Shown here in pieces: positions 13,260 through 20,979 of a DNA stretch of 64,000 bases. The translations under genes and the position numbers were made by a program. The notes under the pieces were generated by a model, which was given only the letters and a program-made list of their open reading frames with translations, was not told the origin of the DNA and made no database searches. Each line of letters begins with the position of its first letter. Position 1 is the first letter of the stretch. This DNA is from Mesoplasma coleopterae (GTDB lineage Bacteria > Bacillota_I > Bacilli_A > Mycoplasmatales > Mycoplasmataceae). The stretch spans positions 62,001-126,000 of the forward strand of contig NZ_CP024968.1 of NCBI RefSeq assembly GCF_002804245.1. The letters run 5' to 3'.

Positions 13260-14060
13260 ATGTTAAAAGATAATAAAATTTTTGATGCTCATATTCATTT
13301 TAATGATGATTATAAATATAACGATGAAATGATACATCCAATGATAAAAGAAGCAATAGAAAATGAAGTTGAAGGATTCTTATGTGCGAGTTTTGATATT
13401 AAATCAAGTTTAAAAGCAATTGAACTTTCAAAGAAATATGAAGGTATTGTTTTTGCTGGAATTGCAATACATCCAAATGATGTATCAAAGACAGATTTAT
13501 TAGTTTTAGAAACATTAGATGAACTTGCTAAAAATAAAGAAGTTATCGCAATAGGGGAAACTGGGCTTGATTATTTTTACACTAAAGAAGATGCAGAGCT
13601 TCAAAAACTATTTTTTAAAAAGCATATAGAAATAGCTAAAAAACATAATAAGGTTTTACAAATTCATATAAGAGATCATGTCAATGTTTTTGAAGCTTAT
13701 GATGATGTAATTGAAATCTTAAAAGTTTCAAATTTACAAAAAGTTGTAATTCATTGTTTTTCAGCAAATGCTGAATATGCTCAAAAATTCTTAGATCTAG
13801 GTTGTTATATTAATATTGGTGGCGCTGTAACATTTAAAAACGCCAAAGCACTTCAAGAAGCTGTCTTAAATATTCCTTTAGAAAAAATGTTGATTGAAAC
13901 AGATGCTCCATACTTAACACCACATCCTCATAGGGGGCAACTAAATGAGGCTAAATTTATTAATCTAACGGTTGATAAAATTGCAGAATTAAAAAATACG
14001 AAAAGAGAAGAAGTTATTAAAATTACAACTCGTAATGCTAAACTAATTTTTAATATTTAA
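13260..14060 (+). CDS. TatD-family metal-dependent hydrolase/DNase (copy 1)
   Basis: TIM-barrel amidohydrolase-fold nuclease. The 266 residues carry all TatD motifs: DAHIHF, AIGETGLDYF, QIHIRD, HCFS and ETDAPYLTPHPHRG. The start at 13260 is favoured because GAGAGG lies 9 bp before it. A second in-frame ATG at 13233 sits almost at the predicted transcription start (TATAAT at 13220-13225) and would give a leaderless product nine residues longer. A second TatD gene follows in the same orientation 45 bp downstream. Confidence 0.9.
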   Translation: MLKDNKIFDAHIHFNDDYKYNDEMIHPMIKEAIENEVEGFLCASFDIKSSLKAIELSKKYEGIVFAGIAIHPNDVSKTDLLVLETLDELAKNKEVIAIGETGLDYFYTKEDAELQKLFFKKHIEIAKKHNKVLQIHIRDHVNVFEAYDDVIEILKVSNLQKVVIHCFSANAEYAQKFLDLGCYINIGGAVTFKNAKALQEAVLNIPLEKMLIETDAPYLTPHPHRGQLNEAKFINLTVDKIAELKNTKREEVIKITTRNAKLIFNI

Positions 14061-14105
14061 AAAAGTTTTATAATTAAAGAGTAAGAGAAAAAAGAGGATT
14101 ACATA

Positions 14106-14897
14106 ATGGCAGGAGTATACGATACACATTGTCACTTAAATGACAATATTTATATTGAAAATGAAATTACAAGTAGCGAAATGGCATCAGAGGCCAAGAA
14201 AAGTGGTGTAGACATCATTAACAATGTTGGATATGACATTAAATCATCAAAAGTAGCATTAGTACAAGCACAAAAAAATAAACATGTTTGAGCTTTAGTT
14301 GGAATACACCCAACTCACGCACAATTCTTTACTGACGAAGCTTATAATACTTTAGAAGTATTAGCAAATGCTGATAAAGTTGTTGGAATTGGGGAAACAG
14401 GTTTAGATTACTCAAGGGGTAATGAATACAAAAATCAACAAATTGCAGGTTTTACTAAACAAGTAAAATTAGCTAAAAAAATGGATTTACCATTAATGCT
14501 TCACGTAAAAGATACAGAAGGCTCAATTGATGCTTATAATGACGTTTTAGCGATATTAAAAAAAGAAAAATACTTCAAAGCAGTTTTACATGCTTTCAAC
14601 CAAAGCATTGAAGTTGCTCAAATGTTTATTGAAAAAGGTGTTTTAATTTCAATCAATGGTCAAGTAACTAGAGATAAAAATCTTAAAAAAGTTGTTATAG
14701 ATTTACCAATGAATAGCATTGTTGTTGAATCTGATGCGCCTTATGATACACCAAAACCATACAATAAAAAGACTAATGCGCCAAAATATTTACCATTAGT
14801 TGTTGAAGCAATTGCAAATATTAAAAAAATGAACAGATCTGATGTAGCAGAAATTACAAGGGATAATGCACTTAGATTGTTCTTCCCAAAAAGATAA
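14106..14897 (+). CDS. tatD: TatD-family metal-dependent hydrolase/DNase (copy 2)
   Basis: 263-residue paralogue of the gene just upstream, with DTHCHLND, GIGETGLDYS, MLHVKD, HAFN and ESDAPYDTPKP. The HCF motif of copy 1 is HAF here. Read through one TGA (Trp) near 14289. SD AGAGGATTAC precedes ATG 14106. The two copies are well diverged, so the duplication is old; which of them is the housekeeping TatD cannot be told from sequence. Confidence 0.9.
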
Positions 14898-14924
14898 AAA
14901 AACTTAGCAAAAGCTAAGTTTTTT
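14897..14924. terminator. Bidirectional terminator between tatD copy 2 and the Cys-rich gene
   Basis: Twelve-bp stem (aaaaacttagc-type arm, loop AAAA, then gctaagttttt) lies in the 28 bp between two convergent stop codons. Confidence 0.88.
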
Positions 14925-14925
14925 A

Positions 14926-15036
14926 TTAGTCACATGAACATTCGCTCATTGTGCAATTACAATCTTTGCATGTGCAACCATCTTTTGTACAATCCGCACA
15001 ATTGCAAGTTTTACAAGTACATTTATTATCTGACAT
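14926..15036 (-). CDS. Metallothionein-like small Cys-rich protein (36 aa)
   Basis: A 36-residue ORF with 11 cysteines, at positions 6, 8, 11, 13, 16, 21, 23, 26, 28, 33 and 35. The spacing repeats: CTCKTCNC is followed by CTCKDCNC, then ECSC. It has no aromatic residues or histidines, as in metallothioneins, so binding of Cu(I), Zn or Cd in a thiolate cluster is likely by composition; homology to a named family was not tested. SD TTGGAGG lies 6 bp before the ATG, which with the clean stop against a terminator supports a real gene. It is divergent from the RHH/Cys gene at 15148. Confidence 0.8.
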   Translation of the reverse strand: MSDNKCTCKTCNCADCTKDGCTCKDCNCTMSECSCD

Positions 15037-15084
15037 ATAAACCTCCAAGGAAATATTCCTTAATTTAATAATAACACCAAACTC

Positions 15085-15110
15085 AAAATATGTATATAAA
15101 ATATGTATAT
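15085..15110. promoter_or_regulatory. Perfect 13-bp tandem repeat between the divergent Cys-rich genes, probable operator
   Basis: AAAATATGTATAT occurs twice with no spacer. Repeat 1 (15085-15097) covers the -35 region expected for a minus-strand promoter with TATTAT at 15073-15068. Repeat 2 (15098-15110) covers the -35 region expected for the plus-strand TATAAT at 15125-15130. RHH repressors often bind tandem half-sites cooperatively. A separate 6-bp inverted repeat, aaggaa-ata-ttcctt, lies at 15047-15061 in the predicted leader of the 36-aa gene. Confidence 0.55.
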
Positions 15111-15124
15111 ATAAGTTTTTAGGG

Positions 15125-15130
15125 TATAAT
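15125..15130 (+). promoter_or_regulatory. -10 element of the RHH/Cys-cluster gene
   Basis: A perfect TATAAT would start transcription near 15137, giving a leader of about 11 nt that just accommodates the SD AGAGGT. Confidence 0.6.
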
Positions 15131-15147
15131 AAATTTAAGAGGTAAAC

Positions 15148-15468
15148 ATGAAAAATAAGGAATTTGAAATAGTAAATAAATTTGGTGGCAAACCAGTCAA
15201 TATTTATTTGAATGATGAAACATTAATACTAGAAGAATTATTTGAAAAAAAATATAATCAAAAACCAAATAGATCAAAAATTTATAAGGAATATTTAAAA
15301 AAACAGTTAGATGAAGAATTAATAAAGAAAGTAAAAGAATTTGATAAAAGTACGTGTGATTGCTGCAAAAGAGACTATTCCTTTACTAAGAAACAAATGT
15401 ATTTGTGTAATGAAAAATTAAACAAAGAAACATGTATTGTTTGTCATGACTGCATAACAAAAGAATAG
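15148..15468 (+). CDS. Putative ribbon-helix-helix protein with C-terminal Cys cluster
   Basis: 106-residue protein, not recognised as a named family. Residues about 15-50 (PVNIYLNDETLILEELFEKK, then NRSKIYKEYLKKQL) fit a ribbon-helix-helix DNA-binding fold: a short beta strand, a helix, an N/S-rich turn and a second helix. The C-terminal third has seven cysteines: CDCC, one in YLCNE, and CIVCHDC. These could bind metal. Divergent orientation from the 36-aa Cys-rich gene, with a tandem repeat between, suggests an autoregulated metal- or thiol-sensing repressor. Function is inferred, not shown. Confidence 0.6.
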   Translation: MKNKEFEIVNKFGGKPVNIYLNDETLILEELFEKKYNQKPNRSKIYKEYLKKQLDEELIKKVKEFDKSTCDCCKRDYSFTKKQMYLCNEKLNKETCIVCHDCITKE

Positions 15469-15493
15469 AAGATTTTTTTCACTTCTATTTTTT
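15464..15493. terminator. Bidirectional terminator between convergent genes
   Basis: Eight-bp stem aatagaag/cttctatt with a 10-nt loop and a T run. It includes the stop codons of both the RHH/Cys gene and the DUF24 gene. Confidence 0.75.
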
Positions 15494-15790
15494 ATAGTTT
15501 TCATTTCCTCATTCTGTCATTTGATCTAAAATGGGTTTTAAACTCTGACCTAAAGAAGTTAGTGAATATTCAACCTTAGGAGGAACAACAGGATAAACTT
15601 TTCTATGAATAAGGTTGTTTTCTTCTAAAAATCTTAAATTTGTTGTTAATACTTTTTGACTTATTCCGCTTATCTTTTTTTCCAGTTCATTAAATCTTCG
15701 TGTACCAAATGAAAGCTCTCTTATTATTAAGATTACTCATTTTGATTTAATAAAATTTAACGTATATTCTAGTGGGCAAAATTGTTCCAT
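15485..15790 (-). CDS. HxlR/DUF24-family winged-helix regulator
   Basis: 101-residue MarR-like regulator seen only when TGA is read as Trp (KSKWVILI and MTEWGN). It matches the DUF24 pattern closely: an N-terminal CPLEYTL with the conserved sensing Cys at residue 5, the helix-turn-helix [19 protein letters not shown] and a wing [13 protein letters not shown]. subtilis YodB and HypR in this family sense quinones or diamide through that Cys and control azoreductases or nitroreductases. Here the gene is divergent from an azoreductase, so the same role is likely. The ATG at 15790 has only a weak SD. Confidence 0.85.
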
Positions 15791-15810
15791 AATTCCTAAC
15801 TTTCTTTTTG

Positions 15811-15877
15811 GTAAGTATATAACATTTTTGTATGTACTTACATTTATATGTGCTTTATATTATTATATACATGTATA
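15811..15877. promoter_or_regulatory. Inverted repeats between DUF24 regulator and azoreductase 2
   Basis: Two candidate operators lie in this divergent intergenic region: GTAAGTA (15811-15817) with TACTTAC (15835-15841), and the perfect palindrome TATACATGTATA (15866-15877). DUF24 regulators commonly bind inverted repeats with GTA/TAC cores. Which of the two is used cannot be decided from sequence. Confidence 0.45.
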
Positions 15878-15905
15878 CATAAAATACAAAATAGAAGGTA
15901 ACAAA

Positions 15906-16505
15906 ATGAAAAAAATATTAGTAATTAACGCTAGTGTTTCTCAATTAAATAATTCTGATTCATTAGCAATGTCAAACATGTTTATAGAAGAATACAAAAA
16001 AATAAATCCAAGTGATGAAATCATTAGATTAGATTTAAACGAAACTCGGATGTCACAAAAAACATTAACAAGAAATAATATATCTGAATACTTTAATCAG
16101 GAAGATTCATTTAATTTCATAGAGCAACTAAAATCAATTGACAAGATTGTTTTGAACTTTTCAATGGTTAACTGAGGAATTCCAGCAATATTAAAAAATT
16201 ATATTGATCACATCACAATTGCAAACTTAACATTCACTTATAAAGGTTCAACTGATGGTAATGCTATTGGATTACTTTCAAATATTGAAAACATTCAAAT
16301 ATTGGCAACAAAAGGTGGAACTGGAACTCCAAATTCAGCATTCACAGAACATGTGAAAAATATTTGAGAATTTTTAGGAGCTAAAGTTCAAAATCCAATC
16401 ATTATAAATGACATGATGGATATTCCACCTTACGCAGAGCAAACACCTATTGCTAACTTAGAAAAAGTTAAAAATGATATATTAAAAGCTGCAAAAAAAT
16501 TCTAA
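15906..16505 (+). CDS. FMN-dependent NADH:quinone oxidoreductase / azoreductase (copy 2)
   Basis: 199 residues, the same length as copy 1 and alignable throughout ([41 protein letters not shown]). The FMN-ring motif is FSMVNWGIPAILKNY, with NWG where copy 1 has NFH. The ATG at 15906 follows GAAGGTAACAAA; upstream in-frame starts lie in the operator region. Divergent from the DUF24 regulator, which probably represses it until quinone or disulfide stress. Confidence 0.88.
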
Positions 16506-16514
16506 TTGAATACG

Positions 16515-16549
16515 AAAAATGGAACAAGCAAAGCATGTTCCATTTTTTT
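16515..16549. terminator. Terminator between convergent azoreductase 2 and ABC-F genes
   Basis: Twelve-bp stem aaaaatggaaca/tgttccattttt with a 9-nt loop. It reaches the stop codon of the ABC-F gene on the other strand. Confidence 0.9.
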
Positions 16550-18086
16550 ATCCTAAAATATCTTCGAAGTCTAAAACTTTATCAGCTCATTGAGTTTCAA
16601 AGTTGATATCGTGAGTTGTAATTAAAACTGTACCTTCAAATGCCTTAATTGCATCTAATAAAGATTCTTTTGCAAGGACATCAATGTGGTTAGTTGGTTC
16701 ATCAAGAATAAGTAAACTACTTGGTTCTAAACTAAGAGCAGCTAGTCTAACTTTGGTTTGTTCTCCCCCAGAAAGTTCTTTCATTTTGTTCATCATTAGT
16801 TCACTTTTTATTCCGAACATACCGATTTTTGCTCTAACCTCACCAGGCGTCATTTGAGGATATCTTGTTAGTAAATAACTAACAGGTGTTTCATGATCTT
16901 CAAAGTCATCAATTTGGTGGAAGAAGTTTGTGAAAACACCTTGTCCAATCTCAACAGATCCGTTAATTTTTTCAATTTCACCAGCAATTGTTTTAAGGAA
17001 AGTTGTTTTACCAATACCGTTATAACCTTTAACAATACATTTTTCACCTTCTCTTAATTCAAAAGTTAATGGTTTTGTTAAAGCAAAATCATACCCAATT
17101 TCTAATTTTTCAGCTTTGACAATAACAGTAGAACTAGGTCTTCTATATTTGAAATGCATATTTGGTTTAGCAGTTACTTTTCTAGCGTCCATTACATCAA
17201 TTTTTTCTAATTGCTTTTGTCTTGATTGTGCACTACGAGCAGTTGAAGCTCTAGCACCATTTTTAGCTATGTATTCTTTAAGTTTTGATATTTGACCTTG
17301 TTGAGCTTCACGAGCTCTATCATATTGCTCAGCACGTAATGCTGATAGCTCAACATATTTATCATAGTTTCCAACGTATCTAACAATTTCTAAATTTTCA
17401 ATTGCGTAAATGACATTTACAATTCTATTTATAAAATCTCTATCATGAGAAACAACTAAAAAAGCATTTTCATAATTTTGTAAGAATGTAACTAATCATT
17501 CAACTTGTTCAACGTCTAAGAAGTTTGTAGGCTCATCAAGTAAAATAAAGTCGTCATTTTTTAATAATAATTTAGCAAGTAAAATTTTTCCTCTTTGTCC
17601 ACCTGAAAGTGAACCTAATGGTCTTTTAACATTATCTGGTTCAATACCTAAACCAGCAACTAAATTTCCAATTTGTTTATCAATACTATCAAAGCCTTTA
17701 ATATTTAATTCATCTTGTAATGCTAATGCTTTAACAAGTTCTTCCTCTTTATATTCAATAGCCATATCTTCATAAATTTTATTGATTTGTGCTTCCATAT
17801 CAAAAAGATATTTAAATGCATCTTTTAAATACTCTTCACCAGTAATATTCATATCAACTTCCTGGTGTTGATCAAGATACCCAATTTTAGCTTTTGGATG
17901 TCATTCAACATTTCCATGATCTGGAACTATTTTTTGAGCAATAATATTTAATAAGGTTGTTTTACCAGCTCCATTTGGCCCTAAAAGAGCAACGTGTTCA
18001 CCCTTGTTGATTCGCATGTGTGATTCCTCATATAATTTTTTACCACCATTTTGGTGTGATATATTTTCTAATAATATTAAACTCAT
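16548..18086 (-). CDS. ABC-F family ATP-binding protein (ribosome-associated type)
   Basis: 512-residue soluble protein with two ABC domains and no membrane segment. Domain 1 has Walker A GPNGAGKTT, signature SGGQRGK and LLDEPTNFLD; domain 2 has GYNGIGKTT, SGGEQTK and LILDEPTNHID. This duplicated layout, with a linker between, is that of ABC-F translation factors (EttA/Uup/YbiT/YfmR types), which act at the ribosomal E site. The start is taken at 18086 (AGGG about 7 bp upstream); a GTG at 18095 is in frame. It could give drug tolerance, but sequence does not show this. Confidence 0.9.
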
Positions 18087-18144
18087 TATTTTCACCCTAT
18101 CTATCTAAAAACTAATAATAATTGTATCAAATAATTAAAAATAA

Positions 18145-18162
18145 AAAAGGCACACGCCTTTT
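18145..18162 (-). terminator. Terminator downstream of the first PAP2 gene
   Basis: Seven-bp stem aaaaggc/gcctttt with a 4-nt loop, followed by a T-rich run on the minus strand. Confidence 0.75.
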
Positions 18163-18181
18163 AGAAAGTCAATATACTATT

Positions 18182-19303
18182 TTATTTATGTCTATCTGCA
18201 ATCTTATCAATAATTTTACCATTAACAACAAAGCATAGCAGACACATTGCAATTGAAAATGAAGTATCTGAAATCCAATGAGTTCTTGAAACTATTTGTG
18301 TATATTGCATCATATTTATATGAATGAATCATACTGCTAATGTGCTCCACATTATTCAGTTTATTTTTCTGCCCTTTTTCTCGTTGAAAAAGAAATATCC
18401 GGCATACAACATTGTAAAACAAGAAATCATATGACCAGATGGAAAGTCTTGATTTCATCATCCTGCAGTACCACTACCTCTTGGAATAAATAAATCCCCA
18501 ATGTTTCCAAAAAAATCATTTATTTGTCATCAATTTAAATATTCTACTCCAGAAACTACACCTGTTTTTGGATCATAAAGTCCTCAAGATTTAATTGTGT
18601 ATCCATAACTTGTTCAATATTCAGCTCATTCGGGTTTCATGGCATTTGAATTAAATATATTTTCAAAATCAACGCTATAAAAATAAGGTCTACCAAAAAT
18701 AATTTTCATTGAATAAACAATTAAACTTGTAACGGCAAATGCAACAAAAGCTTTTACAGCGTCTCTCTTGTATCCAGACTCAATCAAATCTTTACGATTT
18801 GAAAATTTAAATCTTAAATATCAGAATGCAAAACCAAAACAAGTTGTCTCTATTAAAAATAAAACAATTAAGATTTTTTGTCTGATACTGTATGATTCTA
18901 AAAATCATCCACTGATCCCAACACCAAATCCATCATCAATTTTTGTTGTATTTACTATTTGACTTATGTTGAATGTAAATCAAAATATTGCTCAGCTAAT
19001 ATAATAAACAAATAATATTCCAGTTCATAATTTGTTTCTTTTTTCTATTCTCATTATTTCAACTCAAACAGCTACAATAATAAAAACAAATAAATATGAT
19101 TGTGTCATACCGGCCTCTTCATATATTCAAACAATAATTTTAAAACTAAAATTATCCATTCCTTTTGCAAATCAAGTATTTATTTCCATATCATAAATGC
19201 TAGACATAATAAATGAAGCTATTGTAAACAACATAAAAGCACTAAATAATATTTTTAAAATTAAATAATTTTTATCTTCATTTTTTCTTATAAACATTTT
19301 CAT
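18182..19303 (-). CDS. PAP2-family membrane phosphatase (copy 1)
   Basis: 373-residue polytopic membrane protein visible only with UGA as Trp. PAP2 motifs are KIIFGRPYF (motif 1 variant), DFPSGH (motif 2) and SRTHWISD (motif 3, His/Asp pair). The family dephosphorylates lipid or isoprenoid phosphates. About six hydrophobic helices and a long extracytoplasmic loop between motifs 1 and 2 are evident. Two in-frame ATGs (19303 and 19297) are possible; SD support is weak for both. A relative with the same layout lies at 52901-54310. The substrate is unknown. Confidence 0.8.
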
Positions 19304-19322
19304 CACCAAAAATAATTTTACA

Positions 19323-19357
19323 TAAAAAAAAGAAAGTTACTTACTTTATGTAACTTT
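19323..19357 (-). terminator. Terminator spanning the end of the 5'-3' exonuclease gene
   Basis: On the minus strand, an 8-bp perfect stem aaagttac/gtaacttt with a 9-nt loop precedes a long T run. The exonuclease stop codon (19346-19348) lies in the loop. Confidence 0.8.
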
Positions 19358-20272
19358 TCTTTTAAGGCGTCTTTCTCTTGATTCATTAGCCGTTCTTTCA
19401 ACATCAGCAACGTAAGCTCACATTTTATGTTTTTTCAAAAATTTAATTAAGCCATATCAATCCACTCTTATAGGTTTTAAATTAATTCTACCAATAGGTA
19501 AGCGGTCCTGAATTGTTGTTATTTTTTTGTTTGTTAAAATTAAATCTTTGCTTTCAATTATTCTTTTAGCAACGTTTTTATTAATATTTTCAATATTTTC
19601 GATGATTTCTTCTACATTTTTATATTTTTTAAGTAATTCAATTGCTTGAGCATAGTGTAAGTATCTAACACCCTTAATGTTGTCACTCGGATCACCCATT
19701 AATGCTTTTATATCTGCTACTTGATTTGGATAGCACCCAAATTTTTCAAATACTTTTTCAGAGTCAACAATAATATGTTCATCATCTTTACTACTATTGG
19801 TAATAACTTTTGTATTCTCACCAATAAGTTGAAAGATATCTTTATCATTTGATAATATGTGAACATTATAATCAAGCTTTGTAGCTATTCTATTAATTGT
19901 TCCAATTATGTCATCAGCTTCATATCTTGGCATCTCATATCAAGTAATATTAGCCGCTGTTAAAAATTCTCTAATGATTTGTTTTTGTGGAACTAAATCT
20001 TCAGGAGTTTCTTTTCTTTTTGCTTTATATTCTGGGTATAATTCTCGACGTCAACAACCCTCATCCATGTCTAAAGTAACAATGATGCTGTAGTAGTTAT
20101 TTTTCTTTACTAATTGATTAATTTTTGCAACAAAAGTGTAAATTGCATTTATTGGAATACCTTCTCTATTTGTTGCTAATTTTTTTCTCTTAAGAGTTCC
20201 GTAGTAACCCTTATGTAGCAAATGATATCCGTCGATAATTAATATCGTGCGTTTTTCATTTAATGTATTCAT
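19346..20272 (-). CDS. 5'-3' exonuclease (Pol I N-terminal / FEN-like domain, stand-alone)
   Basis: 308 residues corresponding to the 5' nuclease domain of DNA polymerase I without the polymerase. Motifs are ILIIDGYHLLHKGYYG, TLDMDEGCWRRELYPEYKAKR, PRYEADDIIGT (metal-binding acidic cluster), ILSNDKDIFQLI and ALMGDPSDNIKGV (helix-hairpin-helix). It would remove RNA primers and flaps at Okazaki junctions. Two TGA codons in the first half split the frame if read as stops. SD AAGGA lies 10 bp before the ATG. Confidence 0.9.
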
Positions 20273-20431
20273 TTTTTCTAAATCCTTACAAGGAAATTAT
20301 ATCATACTATGCAAGTTAAACAAAAATATAGTTAATTAAGTAAATGCATGATATCTTCTATCTGATTTTTTATTGCATTTAAGTCAAAAACACATTTGCT
20401 TTCTTCAAATTTTTTATTAATTATTTCAATA

Positions 20432-20893
20432 TTATTTTTTGTTAAGGAAAGTTTCTATTTCCTTTATATTATTTATTTTGAAAGAAATGGATAGATTGTT
20501 AATTTCTTTAATAGTTTCAAACTCAGCATTTTTAACAATACTTGCTGCACTAGAAGTGTAAGCTCTTGCCAAAGGGCCAGCACCTAATTTAACACCACCA
20601 AAATATCGTGTTACTAAGATACAAATATTTGTTAAATCATTTTTTTCAATAACGTTAAATATTGGTTTTCCTGCAGTTCCTTTTGGCTCACCATCATCGT
20701 TATAGCCACCAAAAACAACTTTTGTTCCTATTTTGTAAGCGTAGCAATTATGTCTTGCATCATTAAGAGAAAAGTCACTTAAAAACTGATCTAATTCTTC
20801 TTTTGAATTTACTTGTGCAGTAGTACAAATAAATTTGGATTTTTTAATTTCAATTGTTTCTGAGTAAACTTTTTTGCTTTTAATTGTTTTCAA
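20432..20893 (-). CDS. YigZ/IMPACT-family protein, C-terminus lost by an apparent frameshift
   Basis: The intact part is the UPF0029/IMPACT N-terminal domain (DARHNCYAYKIG, DDGEPKGTAGKP, TRYFGGVKLGAGPLARAY). The frame ends at TAA 20434-20432, right after a six-A run. In the next frame the sequence continues at once as protein-like codons for about 33 more residues (NIEIINKKFEE to HLLN) and stops at 20332. One A fewer would give a normal 186-residue YigZ. The start is taken as TTG 20893, with AAAGGAG 9 bp upstream; an ATG at 20929 lies upstream of the predicted transcription start and is unlikely. The family's biochemical role is poorly known. Confidence 0.75.
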   Translation of the reverse strand: MKTIKSKKVYSETIEIKKSKFICTTAQVNSKEELDQFLSDFSLNDARHNCYAYKIGTKVVFGGYNDDGEPKGTAGKPIFNVIEKNDLTNICILVTRYFGGVKLGAGPLARAYTSSAASIVKNAEFETIKEINNLSISFKINNIKEIETFLNKK

Positions 20894-20918
20894 AGTGCTT
20901 TTCTCCTTTACTAAATAG

Positions 20919-20924
20919 ATTATA
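20919..20924 (-). promoter_or_regulatory. -10 element of yigZ
   Basis: TATAAT on the minus strand predicts a transcription start near 20912, downstream of the ATG at 20929 and upstream of the SD. It thus supports the TTG start. Confidence 0.55.
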
Positions 20925-20979
20925 ATCATTATAATAATTAAAGTTAAAAATTATATTTAGTAATTTAATAGGAGGCAAA

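Noticed and set aside
18222-18461. 79-aa minus-strand frame in the PAP2 copy 1 region
   Set aside because: It is out of frame with the PAP2 coding sequence, which carries the PSGH and HWISD motifs.
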